A stretch of 64,000 nt of DNA from NCBI GenBank assembly GCA_014773175.1, contig VXCM01005521.1:34573-98572 (forward strand). The letters run 5' to 3'. A program made the position numbers and the translations under genes. Below are positions 40,290 to 52,067 of the stretch, piece after piece (within the stretch, counting starts at the first letter, position 1; every line of letters begins with the position of its first letter). The DNA is from Lucifuga dentata. Its lineage: Eukaryota; Chordata; Actinopteri; Ophidiiformes; Bythitidae. Below the pieces are notes generated by a model. It had not been told where the DNA came from and did not search any database. It worked only from the letters and a program-made list of their open reading frames with translations.

Positions 40290-40489
40290 CTGCGATAGAC
40301 TGGCGATCTGTCCAGGGTGAACCCCGCCTCTCACCCTATGACCACTGGGATAGGCTCCAGCCCCCCCGTGACCCTCAACAGGACAAANCCCGCCTCTCAC
40401 CCTATGACCACTGGGATAGGCTCCAGCCCCCCCGTGACCCTCAACAGGACAAACAGGTTTAGAAAAAAATGATGGATGGATGGATGGAT
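40290..40489 (+). mobile_element. SINE/LINE tail inserted in a MITE, with target duplication
   Basis: Insert reads CTGCGATAGACTGGCGATCT, then CCTATGACCACTGGGATAGG, and ends in (GGAT)n, a retroelement tail familiar from fish genomes. It is flanked by the 11-bp direct repeat GTCCAAAACAT (40279-40289 and 40490-40500). Part of its length is the assembly duplication at 40323-40453, so the true insert is about 134 bp. Confidence 0.8.
40323..40453. other. Assembly artefact: 65-bp self-duplication around one N
   Basis: 40323-40387 equals 40389-40453 across N 40388. Confidence 0.85.
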
Positions 40490-41443
40490 GTCCAAAACAT
40501 AAAACCATATTTTAGATTTCCTGTTATTTTGTAATCTTTCAAGTCAAATGATCAGATGAAACACAAACCTTAAAATTCAATGTTTTTTTCCTGCTAATAT
40601 TTATGTCCGAATGTAGACTGGTTTAATTTCTTGGTAAAAGCCGTCTTCTCCTGGGACTATATTCCCTGGCGGAGGCATACGTTTCTTTCATGTAGCTCAA
40701 AGGTCTGGTTAAATAAAGTTACTCTGATTTAAAAAAAAAAAAAAAAAAAAACTTAATAGACTTTGTGTTTGCTGTGGTGTAATAGTTATTTTAAGCGCAT
40801 TTCATGTTGATTTTTATAACATAACTGTAATGAACTGAAACCAATGTCATTCTGGAGGGTAGGAAAAACAATTCTAATATTTACCACTTCAGTAGAGTGT
40901 TTTGGAAAATATTTGGCAGTAAAAAAACATGTATGTGGGTGTTTTCATTGGGCTCAAACATGCAAAATCACTGATATGGTCCTTTAAACCCAATAAAGTA
41001 TAAATGCAACTGATTTTACTTGTGAATAATTTTCCACAATAATTTCCATAGATTTTGATTGTTTTGAGTCTCTGCAGAAAGTTCCAGTCATTGAGGATGC
41101 CACCAGGGGGCGCTTCACGTACCACTGGTGGTATATGTACCACAGATTGAGAACCGCTGAATCTCCATATTACAGCTTTGTTTTAACCAAAGAAACCTTC
41201 ACTGTTAATAAAGTTATGAATATGCATGATAAACTGACATAACTAGTGTTTTTTTAGGCATGTCACGTGTGCACGTTTGACCCGTGATGCTCAGATTTCT
41301 TCAGAGTCTGGTGAATTTCTGACTCGTAAGCTGAACATGTCGACTTGTAGACTTGGCAGTTCCAAAGTGCTCATAGTGCAGGTAGGACATGCTGATCTAC
41401 TGCAGTAAGAGCACTTCAGGTGCTGCTGGTCCCCCCTCACATG

Positions 41444-41452
41444 CACACACAC

Positions 41453-41488
<36 letters not shown>
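41444..41488. repeat. (CA)n microsatellite
   Basis: Nearly perfect CA run, one CG interruption. Confidence 0.9.
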
Positions 41489-41492
<4 letters not shown>

Positions 41493-42349
41493 GCGTATTC
41501 AGCCCTGAACCTGGACCTCAGGCAGGTTTACAGGGAGTTTTGTTGGTTTGCTCTCAGCCTCTGTTAATCTCTGCTGTGCAAATCCATGCAAAGCTCTCTG
41601 TTTCCCACAAATGCAGCCAAAAAGAGGAAATCTGCTTTTTTATTTTTATTTTTTTTAGATTTACCCATGAATACTTCAAAAAAAAAAATCTATGCAAAGT
41701 ACGTTTCTTTTCTCTGCTTTAGTTCGGTTAGTCAGGCTCTTCATGATGATTTCGTGGCCTCGCTGTTTGTCTTGCTGTTTTCGGGTGGATTTCTTCGCAA
41801 TTTTCATACTCGACCACGTCAGAAAAATTGCACAGTATCCATCTGCAATCCGCCAGATGCTGTGAGCAGCAACACATCTGTTCTCCAAACTTTCAGAGAA
41901 ACTTTCCAGAGAGAAGAGATGCTGGTTCTGTTTGCTGATGTTTAGTTTCACCACGAGATGGCAGCATTTCAGTTCTGTCTGAAGGCGCTGAAAGCAGCCC
42001 GCTCAGCATGAGATGAAGATCTCGAATCATCATCATCAAAGTGAAATGAAACGTTACTGGGTCATGTCAGTCTGAATGATATAAAAATGTTTGCTTGTCT
42101 TTCACTTTTAGCTTGTTTATGAAAATATTACAAGTTGTTTCTGAGATTGTTCTTGCTGTGCCTTATAATAAAAACACCTCATGGTCATATATTATGCTTA
42201 TGTATCATTTTTATTGTTATAAATGTGCATAATTCTGCTTTGCTTTATGAATAAAGCGACTTTGTGCCTTAATTGCATCCTGCGGACACGGAGCCATTTA
42301 TCTCCGCGGACACACCAATCCTCTCAGGCTGAACTGCAGGATCTCCACC

Positions 42350-42681
42350 GCTTCTCATTTTAACAGGAGAGGGCAGGTTTCTACGTGCACGCGGTGCGCG
42401 CGCTTTTGGGGAGCGCGCACGCGTATCCGGAGCTCGTTCATCTGAACAGCAGACTCAGAAGTTCTCGGCATCAGAGGAGCTTCACCGAGACGTTTTAACG
42501 GAGCAGGTCTGAACGCTGCAGGAGCCGGAGCCCACTCAGATCCCAGTCAGATCCCCGCTCAGCCTGCGTGGAAAAGGTGCATGAGGATGCTGATCGGAGC
42601 AGCAGCTGCAGCATCAGCAGCGCCGCGGATCCTGGTCTAACTTTTGCCGCTGATCGGAAGTTTGTGTCGGTAATCGGTCCT
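42350..42681 (+). promoter_or_regulatory. gpc3: gpc3 promoter and 5' UTR
   Basis: GC- and CpG-rich block that includes an inverted repeat, GTGCGCGCGC ... GCGCGCAC (about 42393-42421), able to form a hairpin. No TATA box is evident. The start site cannot be fixed, but the exon probably includes most of the segment because no acceptor precedes the ATG. Confidence 0.5.
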
Positions 42682-43035
42682 ATGCGGGTCGCGTCCATGG
42701 CTGCTTCCTCCGTCCACGCTGCGCTCTTCCTGTGGGTTTTCCTGCGGCTCCTCCCGCTGCCCGGCGGACATCTTTCCACGCCAAACTGCCAGGAGGTCCG
42801 CACAGTGTTCCAGTCTCTGCACCCAGGATCCAAGTGGGTCCCAGAAAGCCCCGTGTCAGGTAAACACCCCCACGCTTCATACGCCGCTTCACGGCATCTG
42901 TGGATTTTCTAACAGTTTCTGTCACAGAATATTTCAGAAATCACTAAAAACACCCGCATTTAATTCCACTAATATTTCAGCTCATTCTGAGTGTTTTTCT
43001 GTGAGTGTTACTGACCTCTTCAGCATCAGAACCAG

Positions 43036-43094
<59 letters not shown>

Positions 43095-46000
43095 NACACA
43101 CACACACGCGTTATCAACCCTGTGGCTGAACATTTCCCAACCTGAAAAAAAAATAAACTCATGCTGTTCAGCATCTCTTTAAAATACAAGAGTTTAATCT
43201 AAAAAACAGGCTCATAACTGATTTATTGCTCTGATTAAAGATAAATCTGGCCACATTTTAAAATTATACACAGAATCATCTTTTGCTTGTTTTTCTGGTC
43301 TGAATCATCTAAGTTTTTGCTGTTCTATAGTTTCATAGATAAATATGGGATCACTGAAAACAAGGATCAGCCTTTTTCCTGATGATTAATATTGTCTTGC
43401 ATCAGGTTTTAATTTGTGTTTATTGCTGTAAAAACAAGTTTATAAAAGATATGATTATCTCAAGAAGATAACTCTTCTTCTTCGGCTCTTATAGAAGCTC
43501 AACTGTCTGTTTTTCTGGGTTGGATAAAAGTGATGCAAGGATCTGAGGAAGAAACACACGGAGGTTATGCATGTTTGAGCCTAATATATTCAATTTTCAT
43601 ACATGTAACGTTACTGACAATCATTTCCCAAAGCATAAAACCGTATTTCAGCTTTCCTGATATTTTGCTAAATCTCTTAATCTTTCAAAATCAAATATTC
43701 AAGTGATACACCCACCTTAAAAATCCATGTTTCTCCTGCTAATAGTTACACAGCCTTATGAAGTCACGGTCCTTTAAATTTTTCCATAAACGCAGGTCTT
43801 CTTTTGGGACTATATTCCCCGGTGGAGGCATACATTCACTCCACGCTTTTTATTGAGCTTAAACACTAAAATTACATAACTTCTAAAAAAACCTGAATAC
43901 ACGTCTTGTTGGTGATGATGGATTACCTATCCCAAGAACGTTTACAGTATCAACAAGTTGATTTTAATAGAGAATGAACTGAAACCAATGGAGGTCTGGA
44001 AGGTAGGAAAAACATTTTTAATTCACCGTTCCAGTAGTATGCTTTGGAAATGATTGTCAGTAACGTTACATGTATGAAAACTGACTATGTTAGGCTCAAA
44101 CATGCAAACTGGGTGGTATGGTCCTTTAATGCTGAATGATTCAGGCTTTGTGCTGCGCTGCGTTGGGATTGAGCGTAAAACGGTCTGATGGCGTCTGGTG
44201 AATCACGGCTGAAAATGTTAATTGGTGTTTTATGTCATGTCAGACACAGAAGTGCTTCAGGTTAACGGCTTTCTCTCACATCTCACTCCCACCCCATTCA
44301 AAGCAAACTGGGATCATGTAAAGGAGCTAAAATTANCTTTCTCTCACATCTCACTCCCACCCCATTCAAAGCAAACTGGGATCATGTAAAGGAGCTAAAA
44401 TTAAAAAAAAAATCAAGGTATCCTTCAAACCAAGCAACAGGAACATGCTTTGAAGAATATTTTGTTATGCATCCTCTACCCCATATTAATTTCCCATCTG
44501 TGGAAGCGTGCAGCTGTAATGATGAGCCTACATTTCCCTCTGCATCCAGCTTTAATCACGCTGAGTTAAACATGCATCTCCCACCCAGGGCATCAGGCAT
44601 TTATCAGCCGTCCAAAAGAGGAATCAGAGCAGGCCAGCAGAAACACTTCCCCATATCTCAGGCAGAGCCGTCCAGCTGCCTCTAACAACGTTTTCTCCTG
44701 ACAGAATCAATCTGCCAGTCAGCCAGGGCACAATCTGTCTTTGGCCAGTTAAGGTGGTCTGGTTTACATAATCCCATGACGCTGAAGCTGCTCTGCTGCA
44801 GATTAATTTGTGGTTTTTACGTGACCTCAGCGTGTAACGGTCTCATGCTGCTGCAGACTGGATGAGGTCTGAGTTCATTCATGGAAAACGTGCAGAAACC
44901 TGCAGAATGTTCATCAAACATCAACGTGTCACAGACCCGTTTTACACAGGATTCCACTTTGTGCTGCATTTAAGCTCCTGTTAGATGTGATTTGTCAGAA
45001 AAAAAATACACAAGTTAACCAACAGGAGGAATAAAAGTTATAACTTCTTACATGAATGGGTCTTTATTTGTTAGTTTTCCTGAAAACTCACTTTTCCAGC
45101 TCTGGCTGTGTCTTCATGAAACCCGGCCCACGGTTCCACGGCTTCCAGTTACGTAACAGGATGTGGAAGTTGATTGTTTGGTCATTTGAAAGAATTTGTT
45201 TTAGTCCAAATTGCTAAATGTGTGTTTGTGTTCTGCAAACCTCTGACCACTTAATTTGGAGATTTGAATATTTTTCTTTTGCAAATATCACAAGTCGAAT
45301 GTTTTTCTGTTTCCTGTTGGTGTTATGCTGCGTTTGAGTTCCCTCAAAGTCAGATTTTTCCCAGTTGGAATTTCCGACCTCAAACCGTTCCAGCCAAATG
45401 TAAAGTAAAAATCATGGCTGAACAGCAATAAATACTGTAAGATTAAATAAATTTATTAATAAATGCTAACTAAAGTAAAGTTAAATTACAGGATTGTCTG
45501 GTTGTTTTAATCATATTATTCATAGTATTAAACTTTGTGCAGACAAGTAATATTCTGAAATTATTTACACTTACGTATCAATGGCAAACAGTTATACACT
45601 ATAGTTACCATGGTGATACATTTTGACCTTTTTATTTCAATGTCTCACAAGAACAAATACTTTATTCGCCTGTTAGCTGATCATTTCCATTCACAAAGCT
45701 CGCTTCCACGGCGCCGCCATGTTGAGTGACATTATACTCGTGAAGTCGGGGGAGATCATTTTGGGCCGAGTTTCCCAGTTGGAGCTCCAACTTCAAGTGC
45801 CATTCCAACACATTTTTCCGAGTAGTCGGGTAACTTGAATGCAGCATCAAAATGGTGCTTCCAAACAAACGGAGGTCGTGCGTGACAAATTTCCCGCCCC
45901 AGGCTCCTGATTGGCTCCTTGGTGCTAGACAGCATCTTCTTGGGACCCATTTTGCTGGCTGAGATCCAGGCTCTTTGCTGTGGAAATCTGTGCAGTGGGC

Positions 46001-47165
46001 ACAGACTCCTGAGAATCCCAGGATCCAATGCAGCAAAAAAAAAAAAAAAAAAAAAAAGATGGAATATGATCTCATGACTCACAGCCAAAGCAATGCAATT
46101 ACAACGTCTGAGTGAAAAACTGGTCGTGACAGAGGTTTGATAAAAACAGTTTCTGTAACATATCACCAAAGAGCTGGAGTTCATGTGTCATCACATGAAT
46201 CTGCGTGAAGTGGAACCGTGTTCCTGCAGGTCACGTGGTCTCGGCTCAGATCCTTTACGAATCAGTTTGACGGAGCCTCTTTGTAGCAAAAGGGCAACGA
46301 AAGAGCAAAGCTTTTTTTTAACCCTGCTAGATTTTGTGGTTAAATATTTGTTGTGTTTCCTGTTTTCCAGTTTGTTTCATAACCAAACATCAGAAACATG
46401 TATGAAGATTGAATGTATTAGACTCAAACATGCAAAGTAGTGGTATGGTCCTTTAATGTATTATTTCACAGCTATTATCCTGAAAGAAGCATATGTAAGA
46501 GTTAGGCTCAACTTTTCTACGTCTGTCTGTAAGGAGGCATCTTCCTTTTTCCATTTCCAAAATGATTAAATATTAAGTCATTTTTTAAATTATATTTTGT
46601 ATTTTTTTAATATCTCATCTATAATTTATTCTTGTCATTAATTAGATTTCCCTGTAATTACTGCACTCAGTATTTTGCTATAACAGACGAGCTGTCATGT
46701 AGCGTAAAGTTACACGAGTTCTTCACTGAGGCCTGCAGCAAATGAAAGAGTGATGAAATTAAAGGGTCATACCAGTGGTTTTGAGCCAATGTCTATACAC
46801 AACCTGCATACACATAAGGAGGGAGAAAGATGCCGGGGATTTTGCTGTAAAAAAGATTAACGGTGACAAAACCTAATCATGGATCTTTCTAGGATACTTT
46901 TACTTCCACACGATGGCAAGATCCCAAATTTATTCCATATTTTAGCAATATTTTGGTCAGCGGGTTTGATGACATCATTAAATGTGTATTTTTTTTAAGG
47001 CTGGGTTGTCCCGCGAAACCTGGGTGGGTCTTCATTTACCTTCATTTACCTGGGTGGGCCAAGTAAAGCCTATGTATGGGAACTGGTACTGTATTTATCA
47101 GGCTTAAACATGCAAAACCATAACCAGCATAGTTCTTTAAATGTTTGGGATGACTAGCTCTCTCT

Positions 47166-47203
<38 letters not shown>

Positions 47204-50200
47204 GTAATTCAGAGACATGGAGTAGTGTGTTCTGTGTGTGGGCTGATTCAGAGACATGGCTGCAGGAAGGCAGAACTGAATTGTAGTAATAATGCTGCTT
47301 ATGGTGCCAAAGGGGGAAAACACAAAACTGAGTTTTTTTTGTTCCACCAACATCGTTCAAAAGAAACTCAGCGCCGTTATCGTAAAGAGGAGCTTAAGAG
47401 AGAGACAAAACCCAAACGTAGCTGTGGGAGTAGGACTCGGGTCTTTGTTCTGGCTGCTGCTGCTGTGGGTGGATGTGGATGTCTGAAGTGTTTGGTCGTA
47501 GCATCGTGTAGGCTGAGCACTTTACCGCAGGATGAAGGGTTAAAGCAGCTCCATCAGCGCCGGTGCCAGTTTGAGCGGAGGGTTTGCTGGATCTCTGACA
47601 GCAGCAGATGACCTGATTCATGAGAGCAGGATCAGATTAGCACTAAGTGGAGCAGTAATGCTAGTTTGCTGGAGGCTCAACTGTCAACTGCCACTTATTT
47701 CAACAGAAACAGAAAAATGCTGTTTCTTTTCTTTACGTATGATACAGATTTCTATGTTCTCATTTTCATTTATAGGCAGAGGTGTGTAGAGTACCAGAAA
47801 CTACTCCAGTAAAAGTATTGTTACTTTATGATAATAGTGACTCAAGTATAAGTAAGAGTACTCACTAAAATGATGACTGCAGTAATAAAGTATCTATAAA
47901 AAGATTACTTAAGTAGTGAGTAACTTTGATCAAGCTTTAGAATAATCAACAAGCTATAAAGGCTCTTGAGGAAAACAATGCTACGTAGCCACATGTAGCT
48001 TCTAATACAATCCAAATCATATCATATAAAGAAACAGTAGACAGTAATAAATCAGATATTTACCACATAACAAATTATGACAATTCTGGCCCCAAGACAG
48101 TTAGCTAGGTTACCTTCATGAATTTACTGAGAATAGAACAGGAAAACTTGAGTTAGCATTAGCAGCAGCAGCTAGTTAAGTAGCGAGGTTAGCTTCATGA
48201 ATTTATTCAGAATAGAACAGGAAAACTTGAGTTAGCATTAGCAGCAGCAGCAGCTAGCTAAGTAGCTAGGTTACCTTCATGAATTTACTCAGAATAGAAC
48301 AGGAAAACTTGAGTTAGCATTAGCAGCAGCAGCTAGCTAAGTAGCTAACCTTGCAGCTTACCGCCACGTTTCCTCAAGTTCCATGTTGATTCTTAGAAGC
48401 TGAAAAGTCACATTTTTAGCGAGACAAAGACGCGTTATGTAGCTGCTGGTTTTGGTCTTTACTTTAATCCTTTACATTTCTGAAATATAATAAATACGTT
48501 TACTCCATTACTTTTTCCAGTAAAAGTTCGTTAGTCGCTGTAAAATAATTTTTTAAAAAAGGTTTACTGTAAATTCTCCACATCCGCAGACAGCAGACTA
48601 GCATACGTTGCGTTGCCTTGGCTACGCTAACAACGTACGTCAGTGACGTAAGTAGAGCGGAGTGACAGACGCGGAAGATCATAGCGTTCCTTTCACGCGT
48701 CTGCGTGTAATTGGATTTTTTTCAGCACAGCGACGCTGATACTCGATGCAGAGAAGATGTAAGGTATGCGTGTCACATTTAAGTTGTTAAATGTCAACGG
48801 TTAAGTTAGTAATTAGATGTTTGATGTTAATTTGATGTTTAATTGATTGTAATTAGTGATAACGCGGCGTGTGTTTATGTGTGCAGTTTGTTTTGTATCA
48901 TCGTAGTTAGTCAGCGTGTAAGTGCAGTTTTATCTGTTTATTTGACTCAACAGGAATTATTCATATCAAATTTTAAGTGAGAAAATGCTCATTTAATTTG
49001 TGTTGTAGCCAGTGCATTTAAAGGACCATACTGGTGATTTTATATGTTTTAGCCCAATAAATACAACCCACATTCACGTTTCATTACTGTCAACCTTTAT
49101 CCAAAACATACTAGCGGAGCAGTAAATTTTAGAATTGTTTTTCCTACCTTCCAGACTGTCATTGGTTTCATTTCATTCCAGCACAATATAAAAATCAACT
49201 TGTAGAGACTTAAACATGCTGAGATAAATAGTGAACACACTTTCTATTAAGATTTTTTTTGTCAAAGTCACTTTATGCCATCTGTCCACACACGCTAAGC
49301 CCCACCTTCGTGCACTGGGACTCCCATTAGTGTTTATAGTGCGGTGCCTGTTGAAAATGTGCATGTTCGGACCGGGTCGGACTTTGTGGTGTGCGCCGCA
49401 GCCTGCCATAAGTGCCCGCGGAGTGGAGCATATCCTGCCACGCGGACTAGTTTTTACATACAGCTGAGGACCACTCATCCAGACAACTTCACACGTGACG
49501 CCGCACGTCCTTGCTGCTGAATATCAGCTTCATACATGACGGGTTCTAGAGATGTTGGTGCCTCAGACAGAGATTTGTGCATTTATAGTTAGTTATACCC
49601 GACTCTGCAGCAGAGAATTTATACTTCCTTTGCTGATTTAACATGTCAGCCTGGCTTTGACACCACAAATCTGTGTTTACTCATGAAATCAATGATGCTT
49701 AATGACTTTTACCTGAGATTCTTGCAACAACATGATGGAAACGGGTCTCCTGATACCTGTTACCCTGATAAACATAAAGGAAGTTATATGAATGTTTTTC
49801 AGTTATAACCAGAGCTAGAAGTGGGCCGTTATTCAGCGGTACGCAAGAGCGGGACTCTTCATTTCAGAGTACCGGCACATTTTCGGGAATACTGGAATCT
49901 CTTATAAATCTTCCATACTCTCCTGCAGAAAGCTGAAATACAGTTTTATCCTTTGGGAAATGATTGTCAGTAACATAACGTATGAAAATTTAACNGAAAG
50001 CTGAAATACAGTTTTATCCTTTGGGAAATGATTGTCAGTAACATAACGTATGAAAATTTAACATACTGTATTAGGCCCAAACATGGAAAATGGGCGGTAT
50101 GGTCCTTTAATTCATCATGCAGACAGAAATTGCATTGTAATCCTGCGTTATGACAAACTGCAGCATCAAAACTTTTGTTTAAGACTTTCACATTCATGAA

Positions 50201-51105
50201 ACGAGCAGCCGTACGATCGTCATCAGCTGCCATTTTCAGCGTATTTTCAGCGTATTGACTGAAACGATGTCATGATTTGTCACCTTTAACTGAGATTGTA
50301 TGTTGAGGAAATTTACCTGTAAGTTGCTCCTGGCCTGCACCTTGTCTTTCTTCATTTTTTGAATTCAAAAATGAATAATTAACCAATGAGAGGCTGGCAG
50401 AGCGGCGCTGTCAGCATCAGGCAGGTGAAGTAAGATGAACTGGAAGCTGAACTGTGTCGGGACGAGGAAAGAAAAGATGGCGGGAGGTGAAAGAGAGCCT
50501 GAAGCGAGCGGGGAGGAGCAGGAAGTTTACTCTGTCAGTCAGAAGAAGCTGTAATTTTATTATTTTTGTATCTCTGCTGGAATCATCTTCCTGCTGAATC
50601 CTTCTGTAATGAAACACATTTATCATCTGCTAAACCGCAGACGTGCCTGTTTTACCCGCAGATAATTGTTAAATCCCCGTCGTTTTCTGCACTTTTTTCA
50701 CCTGTGGCGTTACTGACAGCTTAATAATTTTGCCCCTGCGGCCTGAAATTAACTTGATGGTATCTGTCAGGAGTCTTTTGTTGGTATTGATTTAAGATAT
50801 TAAGCCTGTCAGCAGCCATGCGTTGCTGCTCTGTGACACTTTCAGTTATTACGCTGTAAAAGTCAAAGCTGACAGCGTCAGAAACAAACAGGGCGTGTGT
50901 GTGTGTGTGCGTGCATGTGTGCGTGTGCTTGTGCGTGTGCTCTCTTATTGTATTTATTAATTACAGAGAGCTGCTGTTAGACTGTTTTATTGTTTAAAGA
51001 TCTCGCTGAGCCGAAGCATCAAACCAGCAGATTTTCACTTTTTGTCACAGCGACGGCCTCTCTGCTGTTCACACGCTAAGATACACCTTCTGTCTCTTTA
51101 TCCTC

Positions 51106-51139
<34 letters not shown>

Positions 51140-52027
51140 GACGTTTGTTTACCACTCCATCAGTCACGGCTCCTTCTCAGGTACAAGATCTTATACATTC
51201 TTGGTACGTTCACGACTTGGTTTCAACTTCAAGCTTTCAACATCTACATGGGGGGGNGGGGGGGGGGGGGAGTTAGGGAGGAAGAAGGAAGAAGAGGAGA
51301 GACAGAGGGGGAGAAAGAGAGAGAGAAATCCATTTCAGATGGAAACACCATTAAAGGACCATACCATCCATTTTGCATGTTTGAGCCTAATATATTCAGC
51401 ATTCATACATGTTACGTTACTGACAATCATTTCCCAAAGGATAAAACCGTATTTCAGCTTTCCTGATATTTTGCTAAATCTCTTAATCTTTCAAAATCAA
51501 ATATTCAAGTGATACACCCACCTTAAAAATCCATGTTTCTCCTGCTAATAGTTACACAGCCTTATGAAGTCACGGTCCTTTAAATTTTTCCATAAACGCA
51601 GGTCTTCTTTTGGGACTATATTCCCCGGTGGAGGCATACATTCACTCCACGCTTTTTATTGAGCTTAAACACTAAAATTACATAACTTCTAAAAAAACCT
51701 GAATACACGTCTTGTTGGTGATGATGGATTACCTATCCCAAGAACGTTTACAGTATCAACAAGTTGATTTTAATAGCAGAATGAACTGAAACCAATGGAG
51801 GTCTGGAAGGTAGGAAAAACATTTTTAATTCACTGTTCCAGTAGTATGCTTTGGGAAATACTTCAGTAACGTTACATGTATGAAAATTGAATATATTAGG
51901 CTAAAACACGCAAAATGGACAGTATGGTCCTTTAAAAGCTGTTCCTCTCTGTACTTCGAACTGTTTGTCCCGATGGTGGAAAAGTGCCGATAGTAAAAAA
52001 AAAAAAAAANAAAAAAAAAAAAAAAAG

Positions 52028-52067
<40 letters not shown>

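Larger units (their letters stand above)
40198..40987 (-). mobile_element. Older TTAA MITE carrying a retrotransposon insertion
   Basis: Both TTAA borders present. The element is split at 40289/40490 by a later insertion; without it the element is about 580 bp, the usual size. Confidence 0.8.
31406..42349. other. cab39l1-gpc3 intergenic region
   Basis: About 11 kb without a recognisable gene. It holds at least seven TTAA MITEs, a retrotransposon tail, poly-A tracts broken by N, and AT-rich DNA. Open frames over MITEs and homopolymers are not genes. Confidence 0.6.

Noticed and set aside
42568..42912. A gpc3 start upstream of 42682
   Set aside because: The upstream frame begins with GTG, has no ATG, and would put about 38 charged residues before the signal peptide.
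45662..46184. Two overlapping minus-strand frames of about 140 residues
   Set aside because: They cross the TGCTGCGTT element and a poly-A run, are not shared with the other element copy, and show no domain.
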